Source: Clostridium carboxidivorans P7 (GTDB taxonomy: Bacteria; Bacillota; Clostridia; Clostridiales; Clostridiaceae). From it: 64,000 nucleotides of DNA. Position numbers and translations under genes: made by a program. The DNA lies in NCBI RefSeq assembly GCF_001038625.1, contig NZ_CP011803.1:1054001-1118000 (forward strand), written 5' to 3'. This document shows positions 44,892-55,220 of the stretch, piece by piece (positions within the stretch are counted from its first letter, which is position 1; each line of letters opens with the position of its first letter). The notes under the pieces were generated by a model. It had not been told where the DNA came from. It searched no databases and was given only the letters and a program-made list of their open reading frames with translations.

Positions 44892-47132
44892 ATGAATGAA
44901 AATTTAATTAAAAAAATTTTATTTATTCAAAATGTGCCCTGTATAAGAACAAATAAGGTTGCAAAGGCATTGACTAATAGGGGCATACAAGTAGACATGT
45001 TGTATTTAGCAGCACATCCTTCAATAGTTTATAAAAATTTAAAATTGCCATATAAAAATATTTATCAATTAAAAGATATAAATGAAATGATAGATTTCAT
45101 CAATAATAGTGATTATGATATTTTGTATAGTTCTAATGAACCTGATTATTTAACTGTACTATTTACAGCAACTAATAAACCTATAATTCATGATACCCAT
45201 GACATGATGTCTTTAAGGTCGGATATAACAAATGAAGAAATAATTTTAGAGTATATTGCAAATGTAAAAAGCTCTGGAAATATATATGTAAATCCTATGA
45301 TAAGAGATATAGCTGTAAGTAAATTTAATTTGAAAAATAAACCTGTTTTAACCTTGCACAGTTTTATAGAGGAAGAACAATTAACTTCAAAATATTATGA
45401 GAAGTTAAGTAAAAAGGATGGCGAAATTCACTGTGTTTTCGAAGGGGGACTCTATGGCACGAAAGGTCACCATAGATATTTAGAACCAATTTTTCTTAAA
45501 CTTGCAGAAAATAATATTCATGTTCACTTGCATTGTCCTGTAGATGAAAATTATATAAAACAGTTAGTAAGAAAGTCAGAATATATACACTATGAAGGTG
45601 TTACTTCTCCAGAAAATTTAATTACTGAAATGACCAAGTATGATATAGGGTTAGCTATATTTAATTTAACGGAAAGAAATAAAACATTTCTTGATACTGC
45701 ATTTCCAAATAAAATTTGGGACTATTTAGCGGCTGGATTGCCAATAATGTTTGCTGATCTGTTATCATTTAAAAGATTTTCAGAAGAAAGTAAGGTAGGG
45801 AAGGTTTTAAATTTAGAAGGTAATATAATTGAACAATTTAAAGACTTATTGAATATAAAAATAGATAAAAACTTTTTAAAGGATAATAAATGGACCATGA
45901 ATGAAGCTGCTGATGATATAATTAAATTTTTAGTTCAGGTTAAAAATAACTACTACAATAATAACAGTAGAACGAATATAGTTAATACAAGAAAATATTC
46001 TAATATAATAAATGATATTAGAAAAACTTATAATGAATTTAAACTTTCCAGTATAGAAAAAATTATGCTGATTGGAGATTTTAACAGTATTGAAAAAGAT
46101 ATTGAAAATTTTAATTCGTCAATAATTAATGGAGTATGTGTTGTAGATAAAGAAGTGCAATATAAAAATTATAAAATGGTTGATTTAAATAGCGTAAATA
46201 CTATTAATTATGATTATATAATTATAGATACAGAAGATGATTTAATTTCAAATGAAATAAAAAATAAGCTTATTAATTTGTGGGTTCCTGAAAATAAAAT
46301 TGTTTTATTGAAAAATATAATTCTGGGTTTATTAAATATAGAAGGATTTCATTGTAAATTAAAAAATTATATAGAAGGAAATAACTTTGAAGCAATTATA
46401 ACTGGCTTATCTTATGCAGAGTCAGGAATTGATACTAGTTATTTAAAAAAACCAACATTTAATTTTGCTCTTTCAGGACAGGATATGTATTATGACTATA
46501 AAATATTAAAATATATTTTTGAAAAAAGAATTAATGTAGATAATTTGAAATATGTTATTATGAATCTAGCTTATTACAGCTTTGGGTATGACTTGTCAAA
46601 AGGTAATAATAAATATAGGGTTCAAAGATATTATAATATATTAAAAGACACACATAATAACCATAGTATAAATGAAGTAAGATTATTAAGTAAAATGTAT
46701 TCAAAATGTGAAAATAGTTTGAAGTATGAAAATTATTGCAAGACAGCATTTAACTGTACTATTAATAAAAATTTAGTTGATAATATGATGAATGAAATAA
46801 AAAAGCAGGGTAATATGATGTATCAAGAAACTATAAAAGAAAATAAAGATATTTTTGAAAAGATTTTAATACTTCTTAATCATAATAATATAAAACCTAT
46901 TTTAGTAATTTTACCAGTTACTAAAGAATATCAAAATGTTTATGATTATAAACAAAGGGATGCATTTTATAGTATTTTAAATAGTTTCAAAGATAGATAT
47001 TCATTTCAAGTTAAGGACTATTTTGAAAATAGTGATTTTGAAGATGATGAATTTCACGATTTTTCACATTTGAATTTGAAAGGAGCTAAAAAGTTTACAA
47101 TTTTATTTAATGAGTATTTAAATAAAAAATAG
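44892..47132 (+). CDS. Large fusion: glycosyltransferase-like, Rossmann-like and SGNH-like regions
   Basis: The protein has 746 residues from ATG 44892, eight bases after AAAGG. Residues about 1-365 look like a GT-B glycosyltransferase: NKVAKALTNRGIQVDMLY, HDTHDMMS and FPNKIWDYLAAGLPIMFAD. Residues about 380-475 resemble a small Rossmann-like unit (IEKIMLIGDFNSIEKD, YDYIIIDTEDDL). Residues about 490-746 resemble an SGNH/DltD-like acyl-ester hydrolase or transferase, with ITGLSYAESGIDTS, NFALSGQDMYYDYKI and a terminal DFSHLNLKGAKK that could hold the Asp-His pair. Base composition is more AT-rich than its neighbours, suggesting transfer. All three assignments are by eye. Confidence 0.6.
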   Translation: MNENLIKKILFIQNVPCIRTNKVAKALTNRGIQVDMLYLAAHPSIVYKNLKLPYKNIYQLKDINEMIDFINNSDYDILYSSNEPDYLTVLFTATNKPIIHDTHDMMSLRSDITNEEIILEYIANVKSSGNIYVNPMIRDIAVSKFNLKNKPVLTLHSFIEEEQLTSKYYEKLSKKDGEIHCVFEGGLYGTKGHHRYLEPIFLKLAENNIHVHLHCPVDENYIKQLVRKSEYIHYEGVTSPENLITEMTKYDIGLAIFNLTERNKTFLDTAFPNKIWDYLAAGLPIMFADLLSFKRFSEESKVGKVLNLEGNIIEQFKDLLNIKIDKNFLKDNKWTMNEAADDIIKFLVQVKNNYYNNNSRTNIVNTRKYSNIINDIRKTYNEFKLSSIEKIMLIGDFNSIEKDIENFNSSIINGVCVVDKEVQYKNYKMVDLNSVNTINYDYIIIDTEDDLISNEIKNKLINLWVPENKIVLLKNIILGLLNIEGFHCKLKNYIEGNNFEAIITGLSYAESGIDTSYLKKPTFNFALSGQDMYYDYKILKYIFEKRINVDNLKYVIMNLAYYSFGYDLSKGNNKYRVQRYYNILKDTHNNHSINEVRLLSKMYSKCENSLKYENYCKTAFNCTINKNLVDNMMNEIKKQGNMMYQETIKENKDIFEKILILLNHNNIKPILVILPVTKEYQNVYDYKQRDAFYSILNSFKDRYSFQVKDYFENSDFEDDEFHDFSHLNLKGAKKFTILFNEYLNKK

Positions 47133-47425
47133 TGTTGCTTTTTATTTAAAACTGAGTATATTTTAAAGGCTAAAATTTTTATAAGACAGTTTTACCATTA
47201 AGATTAAATTAAATTTAGTGAAAATTGTCGTTTCTTTTATCTTACTATCTGAATTAAAAGGACTTAACATTGATTTATGTTTTTATGAGCATTTTGAATT
47301 AAAAAAATAATATCATGATAATTATGAATAAAAAAATGCATAAAAATGCATAAGACATATTAGCATGTTAGATTGAATTTTAAATTTTATTCCATGATAT
47401 AAAAATTATGCGACACAAAGATGCA
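47133..47425. other. Intergenic AT-rich spacer
   Basis: This stretch follows the fusion gene and leads into the large inverted repeat. I recognise no gene, RNA or clear terminator in it; short AT-rich repeats such as AAAAATGCATA occur near 47335. Confidence 0.45.
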
Positions 47426-47690
47426 GTTGAAGTTTGGATTTTAACTTTTACTCCGTGATATATGGTAAGTGTGTCATCACGGCTAAATGTTTTAATTATT
47501 CTAAAGTTCTAAGTTTTGGAAAACCTAAGAACTTTGTCAAACTCGGTTCCCTCAAACAGGACTAAAGTTCTAAGGCTTTCCAAAACTTAGAACTAAGAAT
47601 AATACTAAAACAATTTAGCTAATGTGATGACACACTTATCATATATCACTGCATAAAAGTTAAAATCCAAACTAGTAACTTCAAGAGTAC
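47426..47690. repeat. Large imperfect inverted repeat of about 265 bases
   Basis: The left arm runs from GTTGAAGTTTGGATTTTAAC through GATATATGGTAAGTGTGTCA to CTAAGTTTTGGAAAACCTAA. The right arm is its near-complete reverse complement: CTTTCCAAAACTTAGAAC, TGATGACACACTTATCATAT and TTAAAATCCAAACTAGTAAC. Arms are about 120 bases each around a short centre near 47550. No protein is encoded. Sequences of the inner right arm recur at 25300-25360, so it belongs to a repeat family. Confidence 0.82.
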
Positions 47691-47879
47691 ACATATAATT
47701 ATATTGTCATAGGTAGTTTTAGTAAGTCAAAATTATATTTATAATCATAACTTATAATGCTTAAAAATTAAGGCATAGCCTGCTGTTAGGCTACTATATT
47801 TCATTTAAAAGCAAGTTACTTCGTTTACATATGCTTACGTCACAATATGCTTATTTTGTGTTACATACTTGAAAATTTT

Positions 47880-48299
47880 TTAGAATTTCAATGCTTCAGC
47901 ACCTACAGAAGAGTTAAATTCCCTGCCTACTTCACCATCTATTGTATCAATAATTATTTCACCTATGATATTAATTACAGCAGAATGTAAATGACCTCCT
48001 ATTGTGGAATAATCGCTGCCAGAAAGGCATATATGAGCGTGAACAAATGGTTCACCATTAAGATTTGTTATATTGCCAAGCAATGAGGATATTTCATAGT
48101 GTCCTGAAAATTCTTTTTCTATGTGAGTTTGAGTCTTACAATCAAAAACACCTAGTACAGCTTTGTCACAAGCTCCAATTCCAGTTATGTTTCCAAGAGA
48201 TACTTTTGTCTGTTTACAAAATTCAGTAATAGAGTTTAGTATTTCATCTCCTTTGTCCAATCTGACTACATATTTGCTTCCAAATTTTTTGAATTCCAT
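47880..48299 (-). CDS. PPC/DUF296 domain protein under T-box control
   Basis: The protein has 139 residues from the ATG at 48299, behind AGAAGG. It is a complete PPC domain with VRLDKGDEILNSITEFCKQT, GNITGIGACDKAVLGVF and EPFVHAHICLSGSDYSTIGG. It is a paralogue of the protein at 9964-10425. Its leader contains a T-box with an apparent ATC (Ile) specifier, so it is expressed when isoleucine tRNA is uncharged. Membership in an amino acid response is therefore clear, but its molecular job is not. Confidence 0.88.
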   Translation of the reverse strand: MEFKKFGSKYVVRLDKGDEILNSITEFCKQTKVSLGNITGIGACDKAVLGVFDCKTQTHIEKEFSGHYEISSLLGNITNLNGEPFVHAHICLSGSDYSTIGGHLHSAVINIIGEIIIDTIDGEVGREFNSSVGAEALKF

Positions 48300-48344
48300 G
48301 TATAAAGCCTTCTTTCTAATGTTAAGTAAATTATATTTTTGCAA

Positions 48345-48540
48345 TAAAAAAACAGATCTTCACCCTAATCTGGGGCGAGGTCTGTTCGCGGTACCACCCA
48401 ATTTTTAACTTCATGATAATAACGGCAAATGCCGGTGCAGCTTACTATTTTAAATTCAGCTTACAGCTCAAGGGTGATTTTCAGCAAATTTATGTTTACG
48501 GGCTTTCACCTTGTTCCCACTCTCTTTAAAATATAATATA
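48345..48540 (-). ncRNA. T-box leader (apparent Ile specifier) of the PPC/DUF296 gene
   Basis: On the minus strand, GGGTGGTACCGCG (48387-48399) is the T-box. It is followed by a terminator in which AACAGACCTCGCCC pairs with GGGTGAAGATCTGTT, then a T run ending at 48345. Stem I carries AGAGAGTGGGAACAAGGTGAAA and GAAAATCACCC; the triplet ATC (48476-48478) precedes ACC as in Ile T-boxes. Confidence 0.9.
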
Positions 48541-48584
48541 TGCATACTCTTCCCTGTCATAGCTTTTTAATTAAGTTTTACCAC

Positions 48585-48614
48585 ATTATACTACAAAAAA
48601 AATTTTCTCGTCAA
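48585..48614 (-). promoter_or_regulatory. Promoter of the minus-strand T-box unit
   Basis: On the minus strand TTGACG (48609-48614) and TATAAT (48585-48590) are separated by 18 bases. Confidence 0.7.
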
Positions 48615-48783
48615 CTAAATTTTAAAATTTTTTCCGTAGGAAAAAGAATTTAAAAAATCAAAAAAATAAAAATATGATTTTTTTCATTCAAGTATATTTT
48701 AGCTAACATATATATGCTTTGATTTTTTGTATTTAAGACCATAATATATTAAAAAAACATTTTTCAAAATTTAAAAAAAGCTA

Positions 48784-48812
48784 TTGACAAATATAAAATA
48801 AAAACTTATGAT
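48784..48812 (+). promoter_or_regulatory. Promoter upstream of the ilv T-box
   Basis: TTGACA (48784-48789) and TATGAT (48807-48812) have a 17-base spacer. A second TTGACA at 48874-48879 with TAGATT at 48897 may be a closer, weaker start. Confidence 0.65.
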
Positions 48813-48954
48813 ATGTGACATAGCAGTTTTTAAGAACCCCAGAAATGAAAAAATTGGAGAATAAAAAAAACTGTTGACAAGTTTTAAAAAGTATAGTAGA
48901 TTATAAAAAAAGGTTTCAACGAGAAACTTAAAATTGATTATTAAAACTAAATGC

Positions 48955-49168
48955 TATGATATGGGAAGAGTAAATAGTGAAAGATTTTTTAGAGAGTGAG
49001 GGCAGGTGAAAGCTCACAAATTGGAAGCTGTTGAAAATCACCCAGGAGCAGCAAGCTGAAATTAGTAAGCTATGCCGGCGTGAAGTCGTTATTAAAATTA
49101 AGTTATAAATATGGGTGGTAACGCGATCAAACCTCGCCCCAAATGGGAAGAGGTTTGATTTTTTTTAT
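48955..49168 (+). ncRNA. T-box leader (apparent Ile specifier) of the aminotransferase-ilvC-ilvB operon
   Basis: The T-box GGGTGGTAACGCG is at 49113-49125. The terminator pairs ATCAAACCTC (49126-49135) with GAGGTTTGAT (49150-49159) and ends in eight T. Stem I has AGAGAGTGAGGGCAGGTGAA and GAAAATCACCC, with ATC at 49037-49039 as likely specifier. It is very similar to the minus-strand T-box next to it. Confidence 0.92.
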
Positions 49169-49229
49169 ACTTTTTTCTGTATAAAAAGTGCATATGACCT
49201 AAAATTATACATAAAAAGGGGTGCTATAA

Positions 49230-50426
49230 ATGAAAAACAAATTTGCAAGTAGAATGAAGGGCGATGGTCCAAGTGAATCAGATGAGAGTATAGCTCTTAT
49301 AATGAAACTAACTGGGATGCCTGATGTAATATCTTTTGCAGGGGGTTTACCAGCTGGGGAGCTGTTTCCCATAGAGGAAATGAAAGAAGTTTCAAAAAAG
49401 GTATTAGAGCAAGATGGAAAAAATGCTCTTCAATATAGTTCCACAGAGGGGCAAATGGAACTAAGAGAAGCAATTGCAGATCAAATTATGAAAGCTTCAG
49501 GAGTAGAAACTAAAGCAGAAAACATACTAGTAACTTGTGGTTCACAACAAGCTTTAGAGTTCTCAGGAAGAATTTTCTTAGATAAAGATGATGTAGTTAT
49601 TTGTGAAAGTCCAAGTTATTTAGGAGCAATAATGGCATTTAAAGCTTATGGTCCTAAATTTGTAGAAGTAGCAATGGATGAAGATGGAATGATCATGGAA
49701 GATCTAGAAAAAGCTTTAAAAGAAAATCCAAAAGCAAAATTTATATATACAGTTCCAGATTTTCAAAATCCAACAGGCAGAACTCTTCCAGTAGAGAGAA
49801 GAAAGAAAATGGTAGAACTTGCTGAAAAATATGATGTACTTATATTAGAGGATAATCCTTATGGAAACTTAAGGTTTGAAGGAGAAAGACTACCAGCTAT
49901 AAAGAGTTTTGATAAAAGTGAACATGTAATTTATCATGGAACTTTTTCTAAAATATTCTGTCCAGGACTTAGACTTGGATGGGTTTGCACAAATGATAAG
50001 GAAACCTTCAATCAATATGTATTAGTTAAACAATCTGTGGATCTTCAAACTAATACAATGTCACAAAAAGAAACAGCATTATATATGAAGATGTATGACA
50101 TCAATGAAAATGTAAAGAAAATAAATAAAGTTTATAAGGTAAGAAGAGACTTAATGATAAAGACTATGGAAGAGGAGTTTCCTAAGAATTGTTCCTTTAC
50201 ACATCCAGAAGGAGGACTTTTCATATGGGTAACTTTACCTGAAGAAATGGATGCTTCTAAAGTGTTAATGAAAGCTATGGATGAAAAGGTTGGATTTGTA
50301 CCAGGTGTAGCTTTTTATGCAAATGAAACACATAAGAATAATTTCAGACTTAACTTTTCAAGTATGCAGGATGAAAAAATAGTAGAAGGAATTAAGAGAC
50401 TAGGTAAAGTTTTAAAAGAATTTTAG
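49230..50426 (+). CDS. PLP-dependent aminotransferase, class I/II
   Basis: The protein has 398 residues and fold type I signatures: DVISFAGGLPAGELFP, YSSTEGQMELREAIAD, VPDFQNPTGRTL and the PLP lysine in GTFSKIFCPGLRLGW. It resembles the 2-aminoadipate/branched-chain-type aminotransferases of the MocR-related group. As first gene after an apparent Ile T-box and ahead of ilvC and ilvB, it probably does the last transamination of Ile/Val synthesis. Confidence 0.92.
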   Translation: MKNKFASRMKGDGPSESDESIALIMKLTGMPDVISFAGGLPAGELFPIEEMKEVSKKVLEQDGKNALQYSSTEGQMELREAIADQIMKASGVETKAENILVTCGSQQALEFSGRIFLDKDDVVICESPSYLGAIMAFKAYGPKFVEVAMDEDGMIMEDLEKALKENPKAKFIYTVPDFQNPTGRTLPVERRKKMVELAEKYDVLILEDNPYGNLRFEGERLPAIKSFDKSEHVIYHGTFSKIFCPGLRLGWVCTNDKETFNQYVLVKQSVDLQTNTMSQKETALYMKMYDINENVKKINKVYKVRRDLMIKTMEEEFPKNCSFTHPEGGLFIWVTLPEEMDASKVLMKAMDEKVGFVPGVAFYANETHKNNFRLNFSSMQDEKIVEGIKRLGKVLKEF

Positions 50427-50429
50427 CTC

Positions 50430-50465
50430 TAGGTGCCTTCAAAGGGCACCTACAAAAAATTTTTT
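50430..50465 (+). terminator. Terminator-like hairpin between the aminotransferase gene and ilvC
   Basis: TAGGTGCC and GGCACCTA pair with a short loop, followed by CAAAAAATTTTTT. It could reduce transcription into ilvC. Confidence 0.6.
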
Positions 50466-50527
50466 AAACTTTTACAGTAAATAAATTCAATAAATTCAAA
50501 AATATTATAATTAAAGAGGAAATTTAG

Positions 50528-51541
<1,014 letters not shown>

Positions 51542-51564
51542 GAAAGTTTAAGGGGGCTATCATT

Positions 51565-53226
51565 ATGAAGTTAAAGGGTGCACAGGTATTATTGGAATGT
51601 ATAAAAGAACAGGGTATAGACACAATATTTGGTTATCCAGGTGGTGCAGTTCTACCAATTTATGATGCCCTGTATTCTACAGAAGGGTTAACTCACATAC
51701 TAACTGCGCATGAACAAGGGGCAACACATGCAGCAGATGGTTATGCAAGATCTACAGGTAAAATAGGGGTTGTAATCACAACCTCTGGGCCTGGAGCTAC
51801 AAACGCAGTTACAGGTATTGCTACAGCTTACAGGGATTCAGTGCCTTTGGTAGTGTTTACAGGACAGGTACCTCAGAGTCTTTTGGGAAAGGATTCCTTT
51901 CAAGAAGTAGATATTACTGAAATTACAGTACCTATAACAAAAGAAAATTATATAGTTAAAGATCCAAATAAACTTACAGATACAATAAGAAGAGCTTTTA
52001 AAGTAGCAAGCAGCGGACGTCCAGGTCCGGTAGTTGTAGATTTACCTAAAGATATTCAGGTGGCTGAAATAGAATATGAATGTGTTGTAAATAACCAGGG
52101 GGCTTTAGATACAGAAAAAGAACAGATAGATGAAAATGCTATAAATAAAGCATTGGATATGATTAAAAACAGCCAAAAACCTGTAATATACGCTGGTGGA
52201 GGAGTTATAATATCAGGAGCAAATGTAGAATTGAGGGAATTTTCAGAAAACATAGATGCACCTGTATCATGTTCACTTATGGGAATGGGGGCTTTCCCAG
52301 GAGATCATGAAAACTATATGGGTATGCTAGGTATGCATGGAAGTCATTGTTCAAATTATGCAGTAACTAAATGTGACCTTTTAATTGCAGTAGGTGCTCG
52401 TTTTAGTGATCGTGTAATAAGCAAAGTAGAAGCTTTTGCACCTAATGCAAAAATAATTCATATTGATATTGACCCTAAAGAATTTGGAAAAAATGTAGAC
52501 ATAAATTTAGCATTAAAAGGTGATACAAAAGAAGTTTTAACTTTACTAAATGAGAAGCTTGAAAAACAAAGACATGAAGAATGGCTTTCTCAAATCAGCA
52601 AATGGAAAGAGATAAAACCTGTGAATGGCCCAGTTGGAAGCTTAAGTCCAAAGTTTATAATAGAAAAACTTTATGAACTTACAAAAGGAGATTGTATCAT
52701 AACTACAGAAGTGGGGCAGAATCAAATATGGGCTGCACAATATTTTAAATATTTAAAACCAAGAACTTTTGTATCTTCTGGTGGACTTGGAACTATGGGC
52801 TTTGGTCTGGGTGCAGCAATTGGGGCAGCTATAGGCAATCCAGATAAAAAAGTTATAAATGTAGCAGGTGATGGAAGTTTTAAAATGAATTCTACAGAAT
52901 TAGCAACTGTAGCAAAATATCAAGTACCTATGATTCAATTAGTACTTAATAATCAAGCTTTAGGTATGGTACATCAGTGGCAGGATTTATTTTATCAAGG
53001 AAGATTTTGCAATACAAAATTGGGGCCTGATGTAGATTTTGTGAAGCTTGCAGCTGCTTATGATATAGAAGCATTTAAAATAACTGAAGATTCACAAGTA
53101 GAGGATGTACTTAAAAAGGCATTGAGTATGAACAAACCAGTATTAATAGAGTGTGCTATAAATAGAGATGAAAAGGTATTTCCAATAGTACCTCCAGGAG
53201 CAGCTATAAGCGAAAGTATTGGATAA
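51565..53226 (+). CDS. ilvB: Acetolactate synthase, catalytic subunit
   Basis: The protein has 553 residues and is a ThDP enzyme with the three-domain layout. FGYPGGAVLPIYDAL and the catalytic Glu segment LTAHEQGATHAADGYAR are near the N-terminus. The ThDP motif GDGSFKMNSTELATV is at about residue 430. It makes acetolactate from two pyruvates. The regulatory subunit ilvN is not here, and neither is ilvD. The biosynthetic role is inferred from the T-box operon and ilvC. Confidence 0.95.
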   Translation: MKLKGAQVLLECIKEQGIDTIFGYPGGAVLPIYDALYSTEGLTHILTAHEQGATHAADGYARSTGKIGVVITTSGPGATNAVTGIATAYRDSVPLVVFTGQVPQSLLGKDSFQEVDITEITVPITKENYIVKDPNKLTDTIRRAFKVASSGRPGPVVVDLPKDIQVAEIEYECVVNNQGALDTEKEQIDENAINKALDMIKNSQKPVIYAGGGVIISGANVELREFSENIDAPVSCSLMGMGAFPGDHENYMGMLGMHGSHCSNYAVTKCDLLIAVGARFSDRVISKVEAFAPNAKIIHIDIDPKEFGKNVDINLALKGDTKEVLTLLNEKLEKQRHEEWLSQISKWKEIKPVNGPVGSLSPKFIIEKLYELTKGDCIITTEVGQNQIWAAQYFKYLKPRTFVSSGGLGTMGFGLGAAIGAAIGNPDKKVINVAGDGSFKMNSTELATVAKYQVPMIQLVLNNQALGMVHQWQDLFYQGRFCNTKLGPDVDFVKLAAAYDIEAFKITEDSQVEDVLKKALSMNKPVLIECAINRDEKVFPIVPPGAAISESIG

Positions 53227-53340
53227 AGGTATTTTCAATATTTGATATTTGGACTTTGCTATTTAAAAATAAGGGCTATATGTCAAATTAAGATTTTTAA
53301 AAGATTAATTTTGTGCAATTTTGGGGCTGCACAGAAATAG

Positions 53341-53390
53341 GGTTTAGTACTAAAAGTAAAATTAACTTTAGTACTAAACCTTTTATTTTT
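53341..53390 (+). terminator. Terminator of the ilv operon
   Basis: GGTTTAGTACTAAAAGT and ACTTTAGTACTAAACC form a long perfect stem, then TTTTATTTTT. Confidence 0.9.
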
Positions 53391-53516
53391 ATATTATAGA
53401 GAACTTTATTCAACAAATTGAGGTATATACTAAGATAGAGAATACTAAATTTATGCTATAATAAGGTTAGTATGTTAATTTGCAATTTATAGTATATAAA
53501 GAAAGAAGGAATACTT

Positions 53517-54227
53517 TTGGATAGTATAAAATGTGAACGTAGAATATATAATTCTAAAATTAGTACACATACTCATGAATATGGGCAATTAATTTTACCA
53601 CTTCTTGGTATGCTTTCTATAGAAACTACTTATAAGAGATTAAAGTTAAAAGATGATTCTTTATTCTTTCTTCCTCCAGATTGTGAACATACTTTTAATG
53701 CTTATAATAGTAATGAATTCTTGGTTTTAGATATACCTGATAAAATGCTCAATGAGTATGATATGAAAAAAATGCGTGGTGGAAAAGATTTTTTATTTAA
53801 TGAAAAATGGAAAGCTATACGATATTTATTATTAAGCGAAACTGATAATAACAAAAGCTCTAGCTCCATAAATAATCTATTCCTCTACTTTTATAATTTA
53901 ATTACTATGGAAAACTTTCCTAATTCTATAAAATATATAAATGAAAATTTTACTGAAAATATAGATTTAAAGAAATTATCAGATATAGAGCATTATAATG
54001 TTAGTTATTATAGTGAATGGTTTAAAAATAATATGAATGTTTCCCCAATTGAGTATGTACAAAATCTAAGAGTAAAAAAGGCAAAAGAATTTCTTCTAAA
54101 TACAAACTTAACAATTTTACAAATTTCTCAAATGGTAGGTTACGAACACAATTCATCATTTACTAAAGTATTTAAGCACATAGAAAAAATATCACCTTCA
54201 GAGTTTAGAAAAAAAATCAAAAAATAG
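53517..54227 (+). CDS. AraC family transcriptional regulator
   Basis: The protein has 236 residues and starts at TTG 53517, after AGAAGGA. An N-terminal cupin-like domain (THTHEYGQLILPLLGMLSIE, FLPPDCEHTFNAY) is followed by a double helix-turn-helix, with IDLKKLSDIEHYNVSYYSEW, LTILQISQMVGYEHNSSFTK and FKHIEKISPSEFRK. The effector is unknown. The next gene, an iron-sulfur protein, is a possible target. Confidence 0.92.
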   Translation: MDSIKCERRIYNSKISTHTHEYGQLILPLLGMLSIETTYKRLKLKDDSLFFLPPDCEHTFNAYNSNEFLVLDIPDKMLNEYDMKKMRGGKDFLFNEKWKAIRYLLLSETDNNKSSSSINNLFLYFYNLITMENFPNSIKYINENFTENIDLKKLSDIEHYNVSYYSEWFKNNMNVSPIEYVQNLRVKKAKEFLLNTNLTILQISQMVGYEHNSSFTKVFKHIEKISPSEFRKKIKK

Positions 54228-54350
54228 ACTAAAAAGTAACTGTATTTTAGCAAAGACTTGTCTAATTTAAGAGATATAATAATATATAGGTAACATTTTA
54301 AATGACTACTTGAAAATATTCCTTAATAAGAAGAAAGGATGTGCTTTTTT

Positions 54351-55154
54351 GTGAAAGAAAAAATCACTGCTAAGATACGTGACTTTGTTATGGACTACCA
54401 ACAGAAAATAGATATTTCAACGAAATGGGGTGAGCCTTTGGTAGGCTTTGCAGATGCAAAACATCCCTATATTTTAAAGTTGAAGGAACTAATTACAGCA
54501 ACTCATGGATTGCCTACTGAAGTGCTTCCCGATGCATCAATTGTAATAGCGTATTTTGTGCCATTTACCGAGGAATTAGCAAATACTAATAAAGTCACTG
54601 GTGATATATCGTCGCCTGAATGGGCATTAGCCTATGAAGAAACCAATGCAATGTTTAACAAACTTAATGAATATATAATAAAGTCATTAAGAAAAATGGG
54701 ATATAAGGCAGATGTTTCACCTGAAGCTGCTACCTTTGACCAAAAAGCATTAAAAAGCAATTGGTCTCACCGACATTTTGCAAAAGCAGCGGGTATGGGA
54801 ACTTTTGGTATCAATAATATGTTGATAACCAAGATTGGATGCTGCGGGAGATATAGCACCATTGTAACAAATCTTGATATTGAGCCAGATGTGCCCTTGA
54901 AAGAAGAATATTGTTTATATAAAAAAAATGGAAGCTGTGGTGTATGTGTAAAGAATTGTCCAGCAGGTGCTTTAACTTTAAATGGATATGATAGACAAAA
55001 GTGTTATGCTGTAGCTAGAAAAAATGCAGAAATATATACACAGTTTGGAAGTTCCTATACTAATGAATCAGGAGAACAGCCAAACAGTGTGGGTAGTGAA
55101 GTATGTGGAAAATGTGTAGTAAATACACCATGTGCCTTCAATAGAATAATATAA
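54351..55154 (+). CDS. QueG-like 4Fe-4S protein
   Basis: The protein has 267 residues from GTG 54351, eleven bases after the AAAGGA site; the ATG at 54339 is too close. The C-terminal part has CGVCVKNCPAGAL and CGKCVVNTPC, a ferredoxin-like cluster region resembling epoxyqueuosine reductase. The N-terminal part ends with HRHFAKAAGMGTFGINNMLI, also QueG-like. It is shorter than QueG (about 300-380 residues) and the last Cys set is modified, so another redox role is likely. Confidence 0.8.
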   Translation: MKEKITAKIRDFVMDYQQKIDISTKWGEPLVGFADAKHPYILKLKELITATHGLPTEVLPDASIVIAYFVPFTEELANTNKVTGDISSPEWALAYEETNAMFNKLNEYIIKSLRKMGYKADVSPEAATFDQKALKSNWSHRHFAKAAGMGTFGINNMLITKIGCCGRYSTIVTNLDIEPDVPLKEEYCLYKKNGSCGVCVKNCPAGALTLNGYDRQKCYAVARKNAEIYTQFGSSYTNESGEQPNSVGSEVCGKCVVNTPCAFNRII

Positions 55155-55167
55155 AATGTATAACTAT

Positions 55168-55202
55168 ACAAGGTAGCTACTTATTTATCAGCTACCTTGT
55201 AT
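55168..55202. terminator. Bidirectional terminator
   Basis: ACAAGGTAGCT and AGCTACCTTGT are perfect 11-base arms between convergent genes. Confidence 0.85.
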
Positions 55203-55220
55203 TTTAAATATACTTTATAT

